A stretch of DNA of 64,000 nt from contig MU004192.1 in NCBI GenBank assembly GCA_010093605.1, forward strand, positions 1,758,584 to 1,822,583, read 5' to 3'. Each line of letters opens with the position of its first letter. Position 1 is the first letter of the stretch. The stretch comes from Lophium mytilinum (Eukaryota; Ascomycota; Dothideomycetes; Mytilinidiales; Mytilinidiaceae). The notes below the pieces were generated by a model. That model saw only the letters and a program-made list of their open reading frames with translations. It searched no databases and was not told the origin of the DNA. Both the position numbers and the translations under genes were made by a program. Positions 21,483 to 31,880 of the stretch are shown one piece after another.

Positions 21483-23689
21483 ATGTCTGCACCCTCCATC
21501 TTCGTCTTCACCGGGCATGGTATTCAATCTCGTTCTCCAAGAATTCCCGCGGAGATTTGGAGCAGCCATAAGGCTGAAATTCTTCAACAAGTACAGCAGA
21601 AGGGACTCGCACATACAAAACAATGGATGGAAGACAATCAGAACTTTTATGCCACGTGAGTCGTGCTGTGTGATGTTCTTGATGGCTCCAACTGAGATGG
21701 CTAGTATGAAGCAATACCAATACCAGATCTACACGAAGTGGCGACAGCCACAGCCTGGCCCAATCGCCAAAGAAGTGCCAGTGAGCAGCAACGACGAGAC
21801 AGCCCCGACGGGTTCTGTATGTAATCGACAACTAAAGCAATCGTTAGAAGGGCACGGCGGTATATCCTCTGGCTTGGAAAGCTCGGCTCTCCCTCGACCG
21901 GTGGTGAAGGTTCATCCGCTCAGACGACGACTGAATATAGGAAGCACGGGAGATAATTCGCCGCCAAAGAAGGCAAGGTTAGTAGAAGTCTCATCTCCAC
22001 GGGCTCCAATCATTGCGTCGAAACGACGTCCCTCGCGGAATCCTGAGGGCTCTGTAGTCCGCGTACGAGGGTTCTATAAAGAGCGGAGCGCCGCTGCGCA
22101 GTCCTTCGGAATCGCATCGAAGAAGAACAAGGAAAACCAACAGAACTATGGTCCACAAGAGCGGCAGCCATTCAACGGAGGTCATCATCAAGGCACGATC
22201 CCCGAGTTGAAGCTAGAACATTTCCCTGATCCTGCAACCGTTTCCCCACTCTTAAATTTGATGGTTGATGACGGGGACGAGGCAACAGAGTACTCACTGG
22301 TGAGCTACGTGTCAGAGACTTGTTCCATAGTACTACTGATCTCAATACTAGATTATGTTTGACCACTGGAAGGAGACTGTCGACATCTTTACCGGACCCT
22401 TGCATCAAGCGTACTACTTGCATCTTTCTTTCTGGAATGGCGAAGCAGAACTGCCAAACGAAGTACACACCCTGGCAGCCGTAGTACGTTCAGTAGCCAC
22501 CAATGTCATGCGCTACAGGCTCGTCGAAAACATTCTCGGCTATAGGTTGCTCTACCTGTCGCATTCGCAAGCCACCGAATGTTTCCTCTTCACCATCCTC
22601 AGAGTAGAGCTTTACAAGCAGTCCAAACCCAAGCCAACGGGTCACTATTCTGAAGAGCAGAGGGAAAAACTCTTCCAGTCCGATCTCCGATGGATCATTC
22701 AAGCGAGAGATTTGCTCGTCGAGCGAGTGATAGCTGGTGCTATCGCCCTAAGTTTACCGCTCCTGATCTGCCTTGATAGAAACTACTGTTACTCCCAAAC
22801 CGGATCTGCTGGAGACATTGAACTCAACTTAGAGAATCCTCATGAAGTTGCCTATGAGGATACCGCTCGGATTGAAGAAAGAACTGCGTTGAGAAAATGC
22901 GCTTTGAGATCAGGTCCAGGCGTACCGAATCTTACGAGCAGCGTAATACAGATGGAACCCATCACTAACATCATTCGCCATTGTCGAGATGAGATCCTAT
23001 CTCTCGAAGAATTGGAGCTGTCCCTGTCACAAATCGCTTCTACTGATTCACTTGTCATATACGACATGGTACCAACGGGGCTCTACTATTTGCTTGCGGT
23101 GCATTTACAGTCCCTTAGGATACCACGGAATGAGAGGGGTTATGCGCCCAGCCCAACGCAAATAGCGAAGGTGGTGTGTGTTGCTATCGCCGATACTGCA
23201 CGCCTGGAATGGAGCAAATCCTCGGTCGTGACTCTGTCGACGTTCGGTAATCTTGCAGAGAGGCTGTACGAAGCGGCAAACACACTGCTTGCACTAGAAC
23301 GCGAGGCCCTTGGAATGACATTCCTGAATATCTTCCTCTCCGACAGGATCCAAATCGTATACAGGGAAAATAGGGATAGCCACGTCGGGTCGTACCTACG
23401 CGGTGATCCAGCCGGACAAATGCTACCTCCCCCCTCTACAAGCGAGGCTTTTCGGGCCACTCCGCAGACTTCTCTTTCGGCTAAGTCGGTGCGACTCCCA
23501 ACTCTGGCGCCCTCCTATGACTCTTCGAGCATTGCGTCTTTCCGCAATCTGGCAACACGTGTCAACCAACCTACGGAGAAGAGCAAGAAATCAAGAATGT
23601 CTGACGTGGGGCAAGACCCCGTTGACGAATTGTCAGATACCTTTAGCGTTTTTGGTCTGTCTGTCAGTGGTCGAGAGCTCCTCTCCTAG
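21483..23689 (+). CDS. Clr5-domain protein
   Basis: Exons 21483-21655, 21705-22299 and 22352-23689 give 701 aa. The N-terminus (residues about 20-70) carries a Clr5-type domain (IPAEIWSSHKAEIL ... ATMKQYQYQIYTKW), the short fungal helical module found at the start of many putative transcription regulators. Splicing of the 49-bp intron (donor GTGAGT) completes that domain. A basic, low-complexity region with probable nuclear-localisation stretches follows (HPLRRRLN, PPKKAR, SKRRPSR). The long C-terminal region is mostly helical, with no recognised domain. Role: probably nuclear; the DNA-binding function of the domain is an inference from the family. It stands alone between repeat-rich DNA and MFAP1. 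Confidence 0.78.
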
Positions 23690-24513
23690 GGCGGCGATGC
23701 TTCCTAGCACTCCATGGCAAGGTGTTCTAGAGGGAAGCAGCGTTGGGTGAGTTTGGAAAAACCTGTCCCCGAGTCTCATGTCGGATTATTATATTGCATG
23801 ATGTGACTGCATCTGGGGCATGTGCTACTTCAAAAGGACGAATTTCGGTGAATGATGAAAGCTTGGGAATGGAGAATTTTCGTGGTGTCATGAGGGTGTA
23901 CTTTTCTAATCCTTCGGGTAGCTCACGTGTAACCTTGCCTGACGGAGTATATCTTATAGGTGTAATTTAGGACGAAGTTGTTCTACAAAGGGTAGCTTAT
24001 TGGTTCGTTTGAATGTGAAAAGCAGGATGCGTCCTGATTTCATAGCCTAGAAGGAAACTGTAGAGTTACAGGATCCGTCCCATAGAGATTTGGATGTAGA
24101 AAGCGAGTTGGGCTTTGAATGAGGCCCCATTACGCATTGGTATATAGAATCTAGTCGTCCACCGCAGGACGACAACGGGGACGACAGCGGGGACGACAGC
24201 GGGGACGACAGCGGGGACGAGAGCGGGGACTCAAAAGAGACGACTAATTATGTTACGAATTGTAGCGGTTTAGGACGATGTAGGTTGGGCGGGGATTCGC
24301 AAGTATGCCGGTCACTCGATGTGGAAGAGGTAGGTGAATTGATCTAGTCGAGTGAGGTCATGTCTCTCGCGCTCAAGCTTTTCTTGGCAACTTTGAGCAT
24401 CTCGAAAAACCGTAGGTAGCTACCACCAACCACTTCTCTACAACACCACATCGCAACAGAGCATTGCGCCTAGATCGACACCCACATCTCCTTCAAACCC
24501 CTAAACCACCACA
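23690..24513. other. Intergenic, upstream of MFAP1
   Basis: 824 bp. It contains a 12-bp minisatellite (24167-24230) and the MFAP1 leader with AAACCCCTAAACC just before the ATG, a telobox-like string. Nothing coding is supported. Confidence 0.5.
24167..24230 (+). repeat. 12-bp minisatellite GGGGACGACAGC
   Basis: About five tandem copies of GGACGACAGCGG (with one AACGG and one GAGAGC variant), about 285 bp upstream of the MFAP1 start codon. One frame would read Gly-Asp-Asp-Ser repeats, but it lacks an ATG and is closed by a TGA upstream. Confidence 0.8.
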
Positions 24514-25695
24514 ATGCCTCCCAAAAAAATGACCGCGAACCCAATCCGCGGCCCCATCTACCGCGCCGGCAAAGCCCCCGCAGGCCAACCCGACTCCTCC
24601 GCCTCCGAAGACGAACCAGAAGAAGAAGAAGAAGCACCCGCACCCAAACCCGCGCCTCCCAAAGCCGCATCCTTCCGCCCAAAACCCAAGCCCGCGACCG
24701 CAGCGCCAGCCGCCCCCTCACCCCAAGACTTCGCCGCAGGCTTCGAGACCGCGAGCGAAGATGAATCCGGCTCGGAAAAAGAGGACGGGTCAGGCAGCTC
24801 AGAAGAGTCATCTAGCGAGGAAGAAGAAAGCTCAGAGGAAGAGGCAGCGCCCCGGAAACTAGTGCGCCCCGTCTTCGTGAAAAAGGGCGCGCGTGTCACC
24901 TCCGCAACCCCGGCGAAGTCATACGAGGAGCTCGAGGCCGAGGCCGAGGCGCGGCGGAGAGCAGCGGCAGATGCGATGCTGCAGGAGCAGCTCGAGCTCG
25001 CGGCTGCGGAGAAGGCGAATCGGAAGAAGCACTGGGACGAGGAGGACAACATCGATGAGGCGGAGTTTGTGGACGACGCGGATGCGGTGACGCCTGAGAG
25101 TGCGGCGGCGGAGCTGGCGGCGTGGAAACTGAGGGAGCTGCGGCGGGTGAAAAGGGAACGGGCGGCGATTGAAGAGGCAGAGGCGGACCGCGCTGAGGTC
25201 GAGAGGCGGCGGAACCTCTCTGCTGCGGAGAGGGAAGCCGAGGATCGTGAGTTCTTAAGGAAGCAGGAGGACGAGAAAGGGGAGAGGGGAACGATGGCAC
25301 ACATGCAGAAGTACCATCACAAGGGCGCGTTTTACCAGGACGACCTCAAAGCCCATGGGGTCGATCGCCGGGATCTCATGGGTGCCAAGTTTGAGGATGC
25401 GACGAATCGCGAGATACTGCCGGAGTACATGCAAATGAGGGATATGACGAAACTGGGTAGGAAGAGTCGGACAAAGTATCGCGATATGAAGAGCGAGGAT
25501 ACGGGGCGGTGGGGGGATTTTGAGAAAAGGGGGCCTGGGAAGGATTATGGGGTTGATGAGAGATTTAGGCCTGATGGGCCCGAGGGAAGGGGTCCGTCTG
25601 TGACGGGTGCGAATTCGGGTCCACTTGGAGAGAGGAAGAGGCCGGGGCAAGGAGAAGATAGGGAGGGGAAGAGGGCGAGGTTTGATGATCGATGA
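24514..25695 (+). CDS. MFAP1: Microfibrillar-associated protein 1 homologue (spliceosomal)
   Basis: 393 aa, single exon. In eukaryotes MFAP1 is a spliceosome component (B complex) despite its name. The N-terminal half is acidic and Ser/Glu-rich (EDEPEEEEEAPAP, SSEESSSEEEESSEEE). The conserved C-terminal half shows AAWKLRELRRVKRER, YHHKGAFYQDDL and LPEYMQMRDMTKLGRKSRTK. YRDMKSEDTGRWGDF follows, and these are the hallmarks of the MFAP1 C-terminal domain. Length fits fungal orthologues. The first ATG is followed by a second at codon 6 (MPPKKM). The first is preferred for its CACA context. Confidence 0.9.
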   Translation: MPPKKMTANPIRGPIYRAGKAPAGQPDSSASEDEPEEEEEAPAPKPAPPKAASFRPKPKPATAAPAAPSPQDFAAGFETASEDESGSEKEDGSGSSEESSSEEEESSEEEAAPRKLVRPVFVKKGARVTSATPAKSYEELEAEAEARRRAAADAMLQEQLELAAAEKANRKKHWDEEDNIDEAEFVDDADAVTPESAAAELAAWKLRELRRVKRERAAIEEAEADRAEVERRRNLSAAEREAEDREFLRKQEDEKGERGTMAHMQKYHHKGAFYQDDLKAHGVDRRDLMGAKFEDATNREILPEYMQMRDMTKLGRKSRTKYRDMKSEDTGRWGDFEKRGPGKDYGVDERFRPDGPEGRGPSVTGANSGPLGERKRPGQGEDREGKRARFDDR

Positions 25696-26201
25696 GAACA
25701 CCATCGCGACGGCACGTCAGAGATTGTGGTATCAAGCATTGAGATGCAGGGACATTCTTTGGATTTAGCATGGCGTTTGACCTTGATGGGAGCATTTCAC
25801 GGCGTTTGCATACTCTTCTTTCGCGGAATTTTTGCCCCAGTTTACAGTGCTGGCGTAGATGAAAAGGGATTCGGAATCGGGCACTGTTCAAGAACGAGCT
25901 GTCATGAATAGCTTGAGGGAGAGATCGATATCAAAGGAACGTTTTTAACTGTTCCAAAAACTCGATTCATAATCTGTTGTACAGTGCGAGCTCGCCGACC
26001 TTACTCAGGCTGCTTCGTCCTAAAAAGATATGCACTCACCAAGTACCTAATAGCCTTTTGAGCAGCTCTGAGACTGATGCCTGCTGACACCAAAATATCA
26101 TCCAATCCTTCGTTCTCGTCTTGAGTGCCGACACTCCCATCCCCAGAAGCAGTCCTCCTGTATGTTCATTGTCATCGTTTTCTCATCCCTAAGCCCGCCC
26201 T
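25696..26201. other. Convergent 3' flank, MFAP1 / YIF1
   Basis: 506 bp between two convergent genes; it must hold both terminators. A minus-strand stretch at about 26028-26160 has coding-like codons (DENEGLDDILVSAGISL-like reading) but no start and only short length, so it is left uncalled. Confidence 0.5.
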
Positions 26202-27337
26202 TCAAGCCTTCACCACCTTCGGATCCGCGCTCTGCCGACTCAACAACCACATAAACACCAACTGCACCACATAGCTATACACAAACAAAAACTGCGTCCT
26301 CCTGTTCCTTTGGCTCCGCGCAACCGTATAGCTCGCCGCACTTCCCGCACCTCCTCCTTGCGCCGTATCCGGCAGGAGGACGTACCGCAAACTCCGCAGC
26401 AAGAAAAACGCGTTTGCCAAAAACACGTACAGGAACACTGTCCAGCCAACCCAACCCCCGGTTCCTCCCCCGCCGGTACCAAACGCGGTGCGGTTGAGAA
26501 TTTCGGAAAGTAGTAGCGTGACAATGATACCGACAAATTTGTAGCCAGAGTAAGCGACGAGGTCGAGCAGCTGGGACTCGGACGAGATGGAGAGGAGGTA
26601 GGTGCCTAGTTTCAGGCCTAGGATCTCGAAGATGACGACTGCGAAGGCGGTGGTGGCAGTAATGCCGAGGAGTTCAGGGTGGAAGGCCCCACGAACACCG
26701 GCGAGAAGGGTGGAAAGAACAATGTAGGTTACGAAGGCCATTACTGCGATCTTGTTAGCACTAAAACTCAATGCGCCCATCAACTCTGCAAGAGAACCCC
26801 GAAGCTTCAAAAGTAGAATTGAGGGGGGAAAGAGCACCTACTCGGAATGTACATGTCCGGGGAATTGATGTCCTCCCTCGGTGGCAGATAAAACCCATCC
26901 TGCCCATTATTCGCCAACCTCTGCTGCCTGCTCCATGGTCGATGCCACCACGGAAACAGCACAATATAGAGTTTGCTCGCCACATAGCTATTACTGACGT
27001 TGAAGTAGTGCTTCAGCGCTGAAACGTTGACGTAGCGGCTGAAGTTCTGTTCCATGTACTCCTGGCCGGCCATGACGGCCGATTTTCCGACCTGGAAGCC
27101 CATTTGCGCCGTGGGATCGTTGATGAAGCCAGCGCCAAAGTTTTGATGCATGTAGCCCGGCTGCTGCTGGCCACCGGGCTGCTGCTGGCCTTGCTGGGGG
27201 TAGCCATAGCCTTGCGAGGAGGTCGAGGGCGGCGGTGGTGAGCGGAGTTGGGGGACGGTGGAGACGTGTTGAGGAACGGGGTGGTGGAGCGGGGGCGAGT
27301 GCGCGGGGGCAGGGTTGGAGTATGCTGGTCGTTGCAT
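26202..27337 (-). CDS. YIF1: YIF1-family Golgi/ER membrane protein
   Basis: Partner of Yip1 and Ypt/Rab GTPases in ER-to-Golgi vesicle fusion. Exons 27337-26842 and 26743-26202 give 345 aa. The 98-bp intron has donor GTAGGT and a branch site TGCTAAC only 10 nt before the acceptor GCAG. Splicing gives DMYIPIMAFVTYIVL, matching the conserved junction of the family. The N-terminus is Pro/Gln-rich with GQQQPGGQQQPG. The conserved YVNVSALKHYFNVSN ... LFPW.H block follows. The membrane domain has about five hydrophobic segments (FVTYIVLSTLLAGV, TAFAVVIFEILGLKLGTYLL, YKFVGIIVTLLL, WTVFLYVFLANAFFLL and FVYSYVVQLVFMWLL). It is divergent from NBP35. Confidence 0.9.
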
Positions 27338-27677
27338 TGTGGAAGCGTTGAAATGTGAGGTCCAAATTGAAGGTGAGTCGTAAGAACGACAGGTGTTTCG
27401 TGAGGTTTACGTGGTATTGATTTCCCGCCAAGATATATTCGGCGGCCTGTTCTTCCAGGCCGAGCGGAACTTGCCGATCCCCGCGGACTTTCTTTCGTCT
27501 CGTACTTTGGATATCTAAGCAGCATTCACCATTTTTCCCGCCTCATGGAGAACTACTCTACACGACTTCCTCTCTACCTCAACACTGGTTGAATCATATA
27601 ATCCATACTCACACCCTCATCGCCACCCCGATCGCCACTCTTCAAGCCGTTCCTTCCATCCCACGACTCACCCCACC
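27338..27677. promoter_or_regulatory. Shared divergent promoter, YIF1 / NBP35
   Basis: 340 bp between start codons. The NBP35 side is CT-rich (CACGACTTCCTCTCTACC, CACCCCGATCGCC). No TATA box is visible on either side. Confidence 0.45.
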
Positions 27678-28700
27678 ATGGCGCCCTCACTCGAAGTCGA
27701 AGAGCCTCTCCCCGATCCCATAGACTTCTCCGCCCCTCTCAAACAAGCCCCAAAGCTTGTCGCGCCAGAGCCAGAGCACTGCCCCGGTCCCGAATCCAAC
27801 CTCGCCGGCACCGCCGACTCGTGCGCCGGCTGCCCGAACCAAGCCATTTGCGCCTCCGCGCCGAAAGGCCCCGACCCGGACATTCCCCTTATAACCGCAC
27901 GCCTCGCCGATGTAAAACACAAGATCCTCGTCCTCTCCGGTAAAGGCGGCGTCGGCAAATCCACCTTCTCTACTATGCTCGCGCATGGGTTTGCCGGGTT
28001 AGACGGACTCGAGAACCCGGTGGGCTTGATGGACACGGATATCTGTGGACCGTCGATACCAAAGATGATGGGGGTCGAGGACGAGAGTATCCATGTCAGC
28101 GCAGCGGGGTGGAGCCCGGTGTGGGTAACGAATAATCTGGCGGTCATGAGCGTGCAGTTTATGCTGCCGAATCGGGATGACGCGGTTATTTGGCGGGGGC
28201 CGAAGAAGAACGGTCTGATCAAGACGTTCCTGAAGGACGTGGAATGGGGAGAGCTGGATTACTTGGTCGTGGACACCCCTCCTGGAACCTCCGACGAGCA
28301 TCTCAGCGTGAACTCGTATCTGAAGGAGGCGGGCGTGGATGGGGCGGTGTTGGTGACGACGCCGCAGGAGGTCAGTCTGCTGGATGTGCGACGCGAGGTA
28401 GATTTCTGTCGAAAGGCGGGGATTCGAATACTGGGGATAGTGGAGAACATGAGCGGGTTTGTATGCCCGAACAAGAAGTGCGGGTATGTGAGCCAGATCT
28501 TCAGGGCGAGTACGGGGGGTGCGAAGAGGCTGGCTGAGGATGAAGGGATCCCGTACTTGGGAGCTGTGCCGCTCGACCCGATGATCGGAATGGCCTGCGA
28601 CTTTGGCGAGAGCTTTCTAGATGCGTATCCGGACAGTCCGGCGTCTAAGGCGATAAGGCAGGTTGTGGAAAGGGTGGTCAAGACGGTAGGCGGATCATAA
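27678..28700 (+). CDS. NBP35: Cytosolic Fe-S cluster assembly factor Nbp35
   Basis: P-loop scaffold ATPase that, with Cfd1, builds [4Fe-4S] clusters for cytosolic and nuclear proteins. 340 aa, single exon. The N-terminal cluster-binding cysteines are Cys35, 49, 52 and 58 (EHCPGPE ... [12 protein letters not shown]). The deviant Walker A reads GKGGVGKST at 88-96. MDTDICGPS and [15 protein letters not shown] follow as the Mrp/NBP35 signatures. The C-terminal bridging cysteines normally form CxxC, but here the text is [10 protein letters not shown], a CxxxxC spacing (see findings). The start ATG has a CACC context. Confidence 0.94.
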   Translation: MAPSLEVEEPLPDPIDFSAPLKQAPKLVAPEPEHCPGPESNLAGTADSCAGCPNQAICASAPKGPDPDIPLITARLADVKHKILVLSGKGGVGKSTFSTMLAHGFAGLDGLENPVGLMDTDICGPSIPKMMGVEDESIHVSAAGWSPVWVTNNLAVMSVQFMLPNRDDAVIWRGPKKNGLIKTFLKDVEWGELDYLVVDTPPGTSDEHLSVNSYLKEAGVDGAVLVTTPQEVSLLDVRREVDFCRKAGIRILGIVENMSGFVCPNKKCGYVSQIFRASTGGAKRLAEDEGIPYLGAVPLDPMIGMACDFGESFLDAYPDSPASKAIRQVVERVVKTVGGS

Positions 28701-29566
28701 TTGAGCGTCAGAAATCACGATGGTGCGCGGGATGTGCTGGGAGTCTTGGTATTGCATTTGAGGGTTACGCGTAGGCGAAAGCATTGGGAGGCGTTCTTCG
28801 ATCTTCGAGCACAATAAGAAACTCATAACCTCATGATAGAATTTTAGAGAAGATGAAGCTACGTTCAAGGACATTATCATATTACGTTATACATCTATTC
28901 AAGAACAGTGATCGTTGCTCTCGAGTAGCGATATGATAGTGTCTCAAGTCATCCTTGAAGATCCAACCTAGGTTGACTCACAGTATGCTAAATCCAGCTA
29001 GACCTGTCTCAAATCTTGGTCCTTGGTGACAAAATCTTGCTTTCCTCACACAAGTTAGCAGGCTACTCTCATCAACATCTCAAGATGCGAAAAGAGGAAG
29101 AGAGGTCCCGGAGTCAGACAATACCGAATTATTCTCAAGGGTAATCGATTCTCGAATACATTAAAATAGATCGCATCATAAAGGGTTGAACAAAGTAGCG
29201 AAAGATTGCGAAGAGCACGTACCTTAGTTAGTTTCCATGACTTTATAAGACCTAGTGGGTGCTCGTGCTTGAAGGAGAGTACCTTTATTAGTAAGGCATC
29301 GACTTCAGCAGGATAAGAAATCTTATTAATTTCCCGTTTCGGCGAACCGTGGCAGCGGTCGTACGCCATTGCTCGGGGTGGAGCGGGTATCGTTCGTGAT
29401 CGTTTAGTCGTAAATCGTTATCGCTAGAGGAACTGGAAGGCGTGGTAGATCGGGAATAGAGAGTAGAAGTGAAAGAGAGAGCGAAAAGAAAAGGGTTGAG
29501 AACAGAACGCGAAGGTAGGAAAACCAAAAGACTGAAGTCCTGCACAGCAAATCTTCGACCAAAGCT
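28701..29566. other. Intergenic between NBP35 and HET gene
   Basis: 866 bp holding the 3' flanks of two convergent genes. Nothing recognisable; the short frames at 29055-29545 show no domain. Confidence 0.5.
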
Positions 29567-31660
29567 TCAAGCAAGATGGATATACTTTAGAGTTGACTTG
29601 CAACCTCGCCAGGCAGAAACATGCATCTGTCCCAGTGCAAGGCGTTCCGAGTAGCCATCCGTAGATTCCACTAGCATTACGTTGCAAATACAGAATCCGT
29701 CTTGATTGAAATGCTGAGCTGAAAATATGGGAGCCTTGGATGCGCCATCAGTTGATTGGAGCTGTGGAATATGTTGCGTTTCCGATAGCAAGATCAGCTC
29801 GCACTTCTTGAGTCGCCATGCAGAAATGTCGGCACGATCCACGCCGTAAATGACGCCGCAGTAACGATTATCACGATCTTGGATAGTAACAATCGGTTGC
29901 GCTACCGTCTTGAAGGCAGATTTCCGGAGAGGTGTATGACTTGTGAAGAAGGTGTCGTATGAAAACTCACTCGCGGCTGCGACAGAGCCCCAAATGTGTA
30001 GCACGTTCAGCCTACTGCTAGGGCCCTGACTGAAGCCGCCTTGGGGACGTGAGAGACCCCTTACATGTCCTATCACTTGATCAACTTCGGTAGATACTCC
30101 GGCAATCTCAGCAGCAATTAGAATGATGTGTGATCGCAGTTTGCCCTTGTGTTCGTGAGTCGGCAAAATTTCGTAATCGACAATGCCCTCCCAGCCTATC
30201 CAAGACCAGCTAGGGAAATCATGAGAAACTCTCGTGGTACTCTTGTCAGTCTCAGCTACGTAACGCCGCAGTGCTTTTCCGGCTGGAACCCACAGGAGGG
30301 AAAGACTAAGGATGGGAGCCGGAAGACCACAAACGAACTGCCAGCCAGTCAATGACTTTAGTGACTCCAGAATGCCAGTGATCGCGTTGAGAATGTCATG
30401 CGTGAAAGAGAGAGATTTAGACGTGTATTCCGTGATGATGCGCGAATACGTGGGGAATATCTCCCTGTAGCTTGTGAAGGTACTGAAGTCACTAAGAGTC
30501 GGTAGAGGACTCAGTAACTTCAAGTCCTCGAGAACATATCCCCCGATGGATCCAGACGCTGCGTTCAAGCTCTCATTTCGATCCTCGCACCAGATGTTGA
30601 ATTTGCACTGGAAGTACACTTGCTGGTTGGCAAAGAACAGGCATCTTCTCGACAGGAGTCTTTCTTGAAACGTCCATCCACGCTTGTTGTAGTGCGATCT
30701 GAATATTAGTTTAGACAGCCTAGGCGGTCTCCGAGCAACACGAAATCCGGCGCTGTTGCCGATGGTGTCCAGAACTCTGGTGTAGGGTCGAACACCTGGA
30801 AGGCCAGCACTGGCGTTCACTCCAGCGAGTGCGCAAATTGTCAGATAAGCATTGGCATAGATCTCTGACATGCGAGTAATCAAGTCGTGCTTCGCTGTGG
30901 CATCGTCCTGCGTGATACTCAAGGAATCAACCCACAGGTAGCGCTCGCCGAGCTCGTATACAACCGTCATCGCATCTTTGATTACTTGTGGTAGGGCATC
31001 GGATAGACGCGATAGTGATTGATCTTCCGTGAGTGTTGCGATGTTGTTCGTAGTAAGCGCTAGTTGCGATACTCTACCCCATACATAACTTAAAGCAAAA
31101 TACCGCAGGCCGACCTGAGTAGGGTCCACTCGAGTGATACATTGGCGACGGACATCAATGACCATGAGCTTGAAATTTTTCGGCCATTTGGTTTCAGAGG
31201 CAATCCCACAACAGCCGTGAAGCTGGCTCTCATCACACTGCTCAGTCCAAGACCGGACTAGAGTCATGTTGATTTGGGCTTCCGGAACTATGCGAACTTC
31301 TCTAGAAGTCAGGGCCCCGGCGGCAGCTGATCCATTACTTGGCGATCCATTCACAGAATAAACGATGACATTGTTAACGCCAACTGTGTCTTGTGGCGAG
31401 TGACGTGGAGATGAACTTCTTGATGACGGAGAACGACATGCTTCTATGAGGGTATTGCAAAGCCGGCAAAAGACCTCTTCCTTGGACGAATGCAACTGTC
31501 CTGCCGCCACGGGACTACTGTATTTCGCTTCATCATCCACTTCGGAACATGAGGTACAGAATGAGGAGGTGGTTTCCAGGGAGGAATCTTCAGAAGACGA
31601 ATCCGAGTCTGGCGAGGGTAGCGGCGCTTGCTTCATCTGCTGAGGTGAAAGAAGAACCAT
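29567..31660 (-). CDS. HET-domain (heterokaryon incompatibility) protein
   Basis: 697 aa, single exon. The HET domain spans roughly residues 185-345. The diagnostic strings are RYFALSYVWG (188-195 core), RYLWVDSLSITQDD near 250, and RMSEIYANAYLTICALAG; KRGWTFQERLLSRRCLFF follows. HET domains act in fungal non-self recognition and programmed death, and may have TIR-like enzymatic activity. The N-terminus has a Ser/Asp-rich tail and two CxxC pairs (FCTSCS, FCRLCN), possibly zinc-binding. The C-terminus is lineage-variable. A TATA-like ATATAA lies about 60 bp upstream at 31715-31725 on the minus strand. It is divergent from TAD3. Whether it functions in incompatibility cannot be told from sequence. 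Confidence 0.88.
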   Translation of the reverse strand: MVLLSPQQMKQAPLPSPDSDSSSEDSSLETTSSFCTSCSEVDDEAKYSSPVAAGQLHSSKEEVFCRLCNTLIEACRSPSSRSSSPRHSPQDTVGVNNVIVYSVNGSPSNGSAAAGALTSREVRIVPEAQINMTLVRSWTEQCDESQLHGCCGIASETKWPKNFKLMVIDVRRQCITRVDPTQVGLRYFALSYVWGRVSQLALTTNNIATLTEDQSLSRLSDALPQVIKDAMTVVYELGERYLWVDSLSITQDDATAKHDLITRMSEIYANAYLTICALAGVNASAGLPGVRPYTRVLDTIGNSAGFRVARRPPRLSKLIFRSHYNKRGWTFQERLLSRRCLFFANQQVYFQCKFNIWCEDRNESLNAASGSIGGYVLEDLKLLSPLPTLSDFSTFTSYREIFPTYSRIITEYTSKSLSFTHDILNAITGILESLKSLTGWQFVCGLPAPILSLSLLWVPAGKALRRYVAETDKSTTRVSHDFPSWSWIGWEGIVDYEILPTHEHKGKLRSHIILIAAEIAGVSTEVDQVIGHVRGLSRPQGGFSQGPSSRLNVLHIWGSVAAASEFSYDTFFTSHTPLRKSAFKTVAQPIVTIQDRDNRYCGVIYGVDRADISAWRLKKCELILLSETQHIPQLQSTDGASKAPIFSAQHFNQDGFCICNVMLVESTDGYSERLALGQMHVSAWRGCKSTLKYIHLA

Positions 31661-31880
31661 GGAAGAATTCAGGCATATAGGGAAAGAGATGATTCAAACA
31701 GTAGAGTTGAACGACGACATATAAGCCCAGGAGCCAGCCCAGGTGGTGCTTGATGGAGGTGAATGTCGAGGGGGTCGAGGATCAGGATCAGGCTCCAGGG
31801 CTCCCATTTATCAAACCGGATCGGGCCGACTTGCCCCCGCGGCATCAAAAACCGACTTTGAGCGTCCTCTGCCCAAAACA

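Noticed and set aside
24558-25304. 248-aa minus-strand Ser-rich frame
   Set aside because: Antisense shadow of the acidic MFAP1 N-terminus.
26028-26160. Coding-like minus-strand stretch after YIF1
   Set aside because: About 45 codons without a start. It could be a 3' UTR exon or chance; not enough to call a gene.
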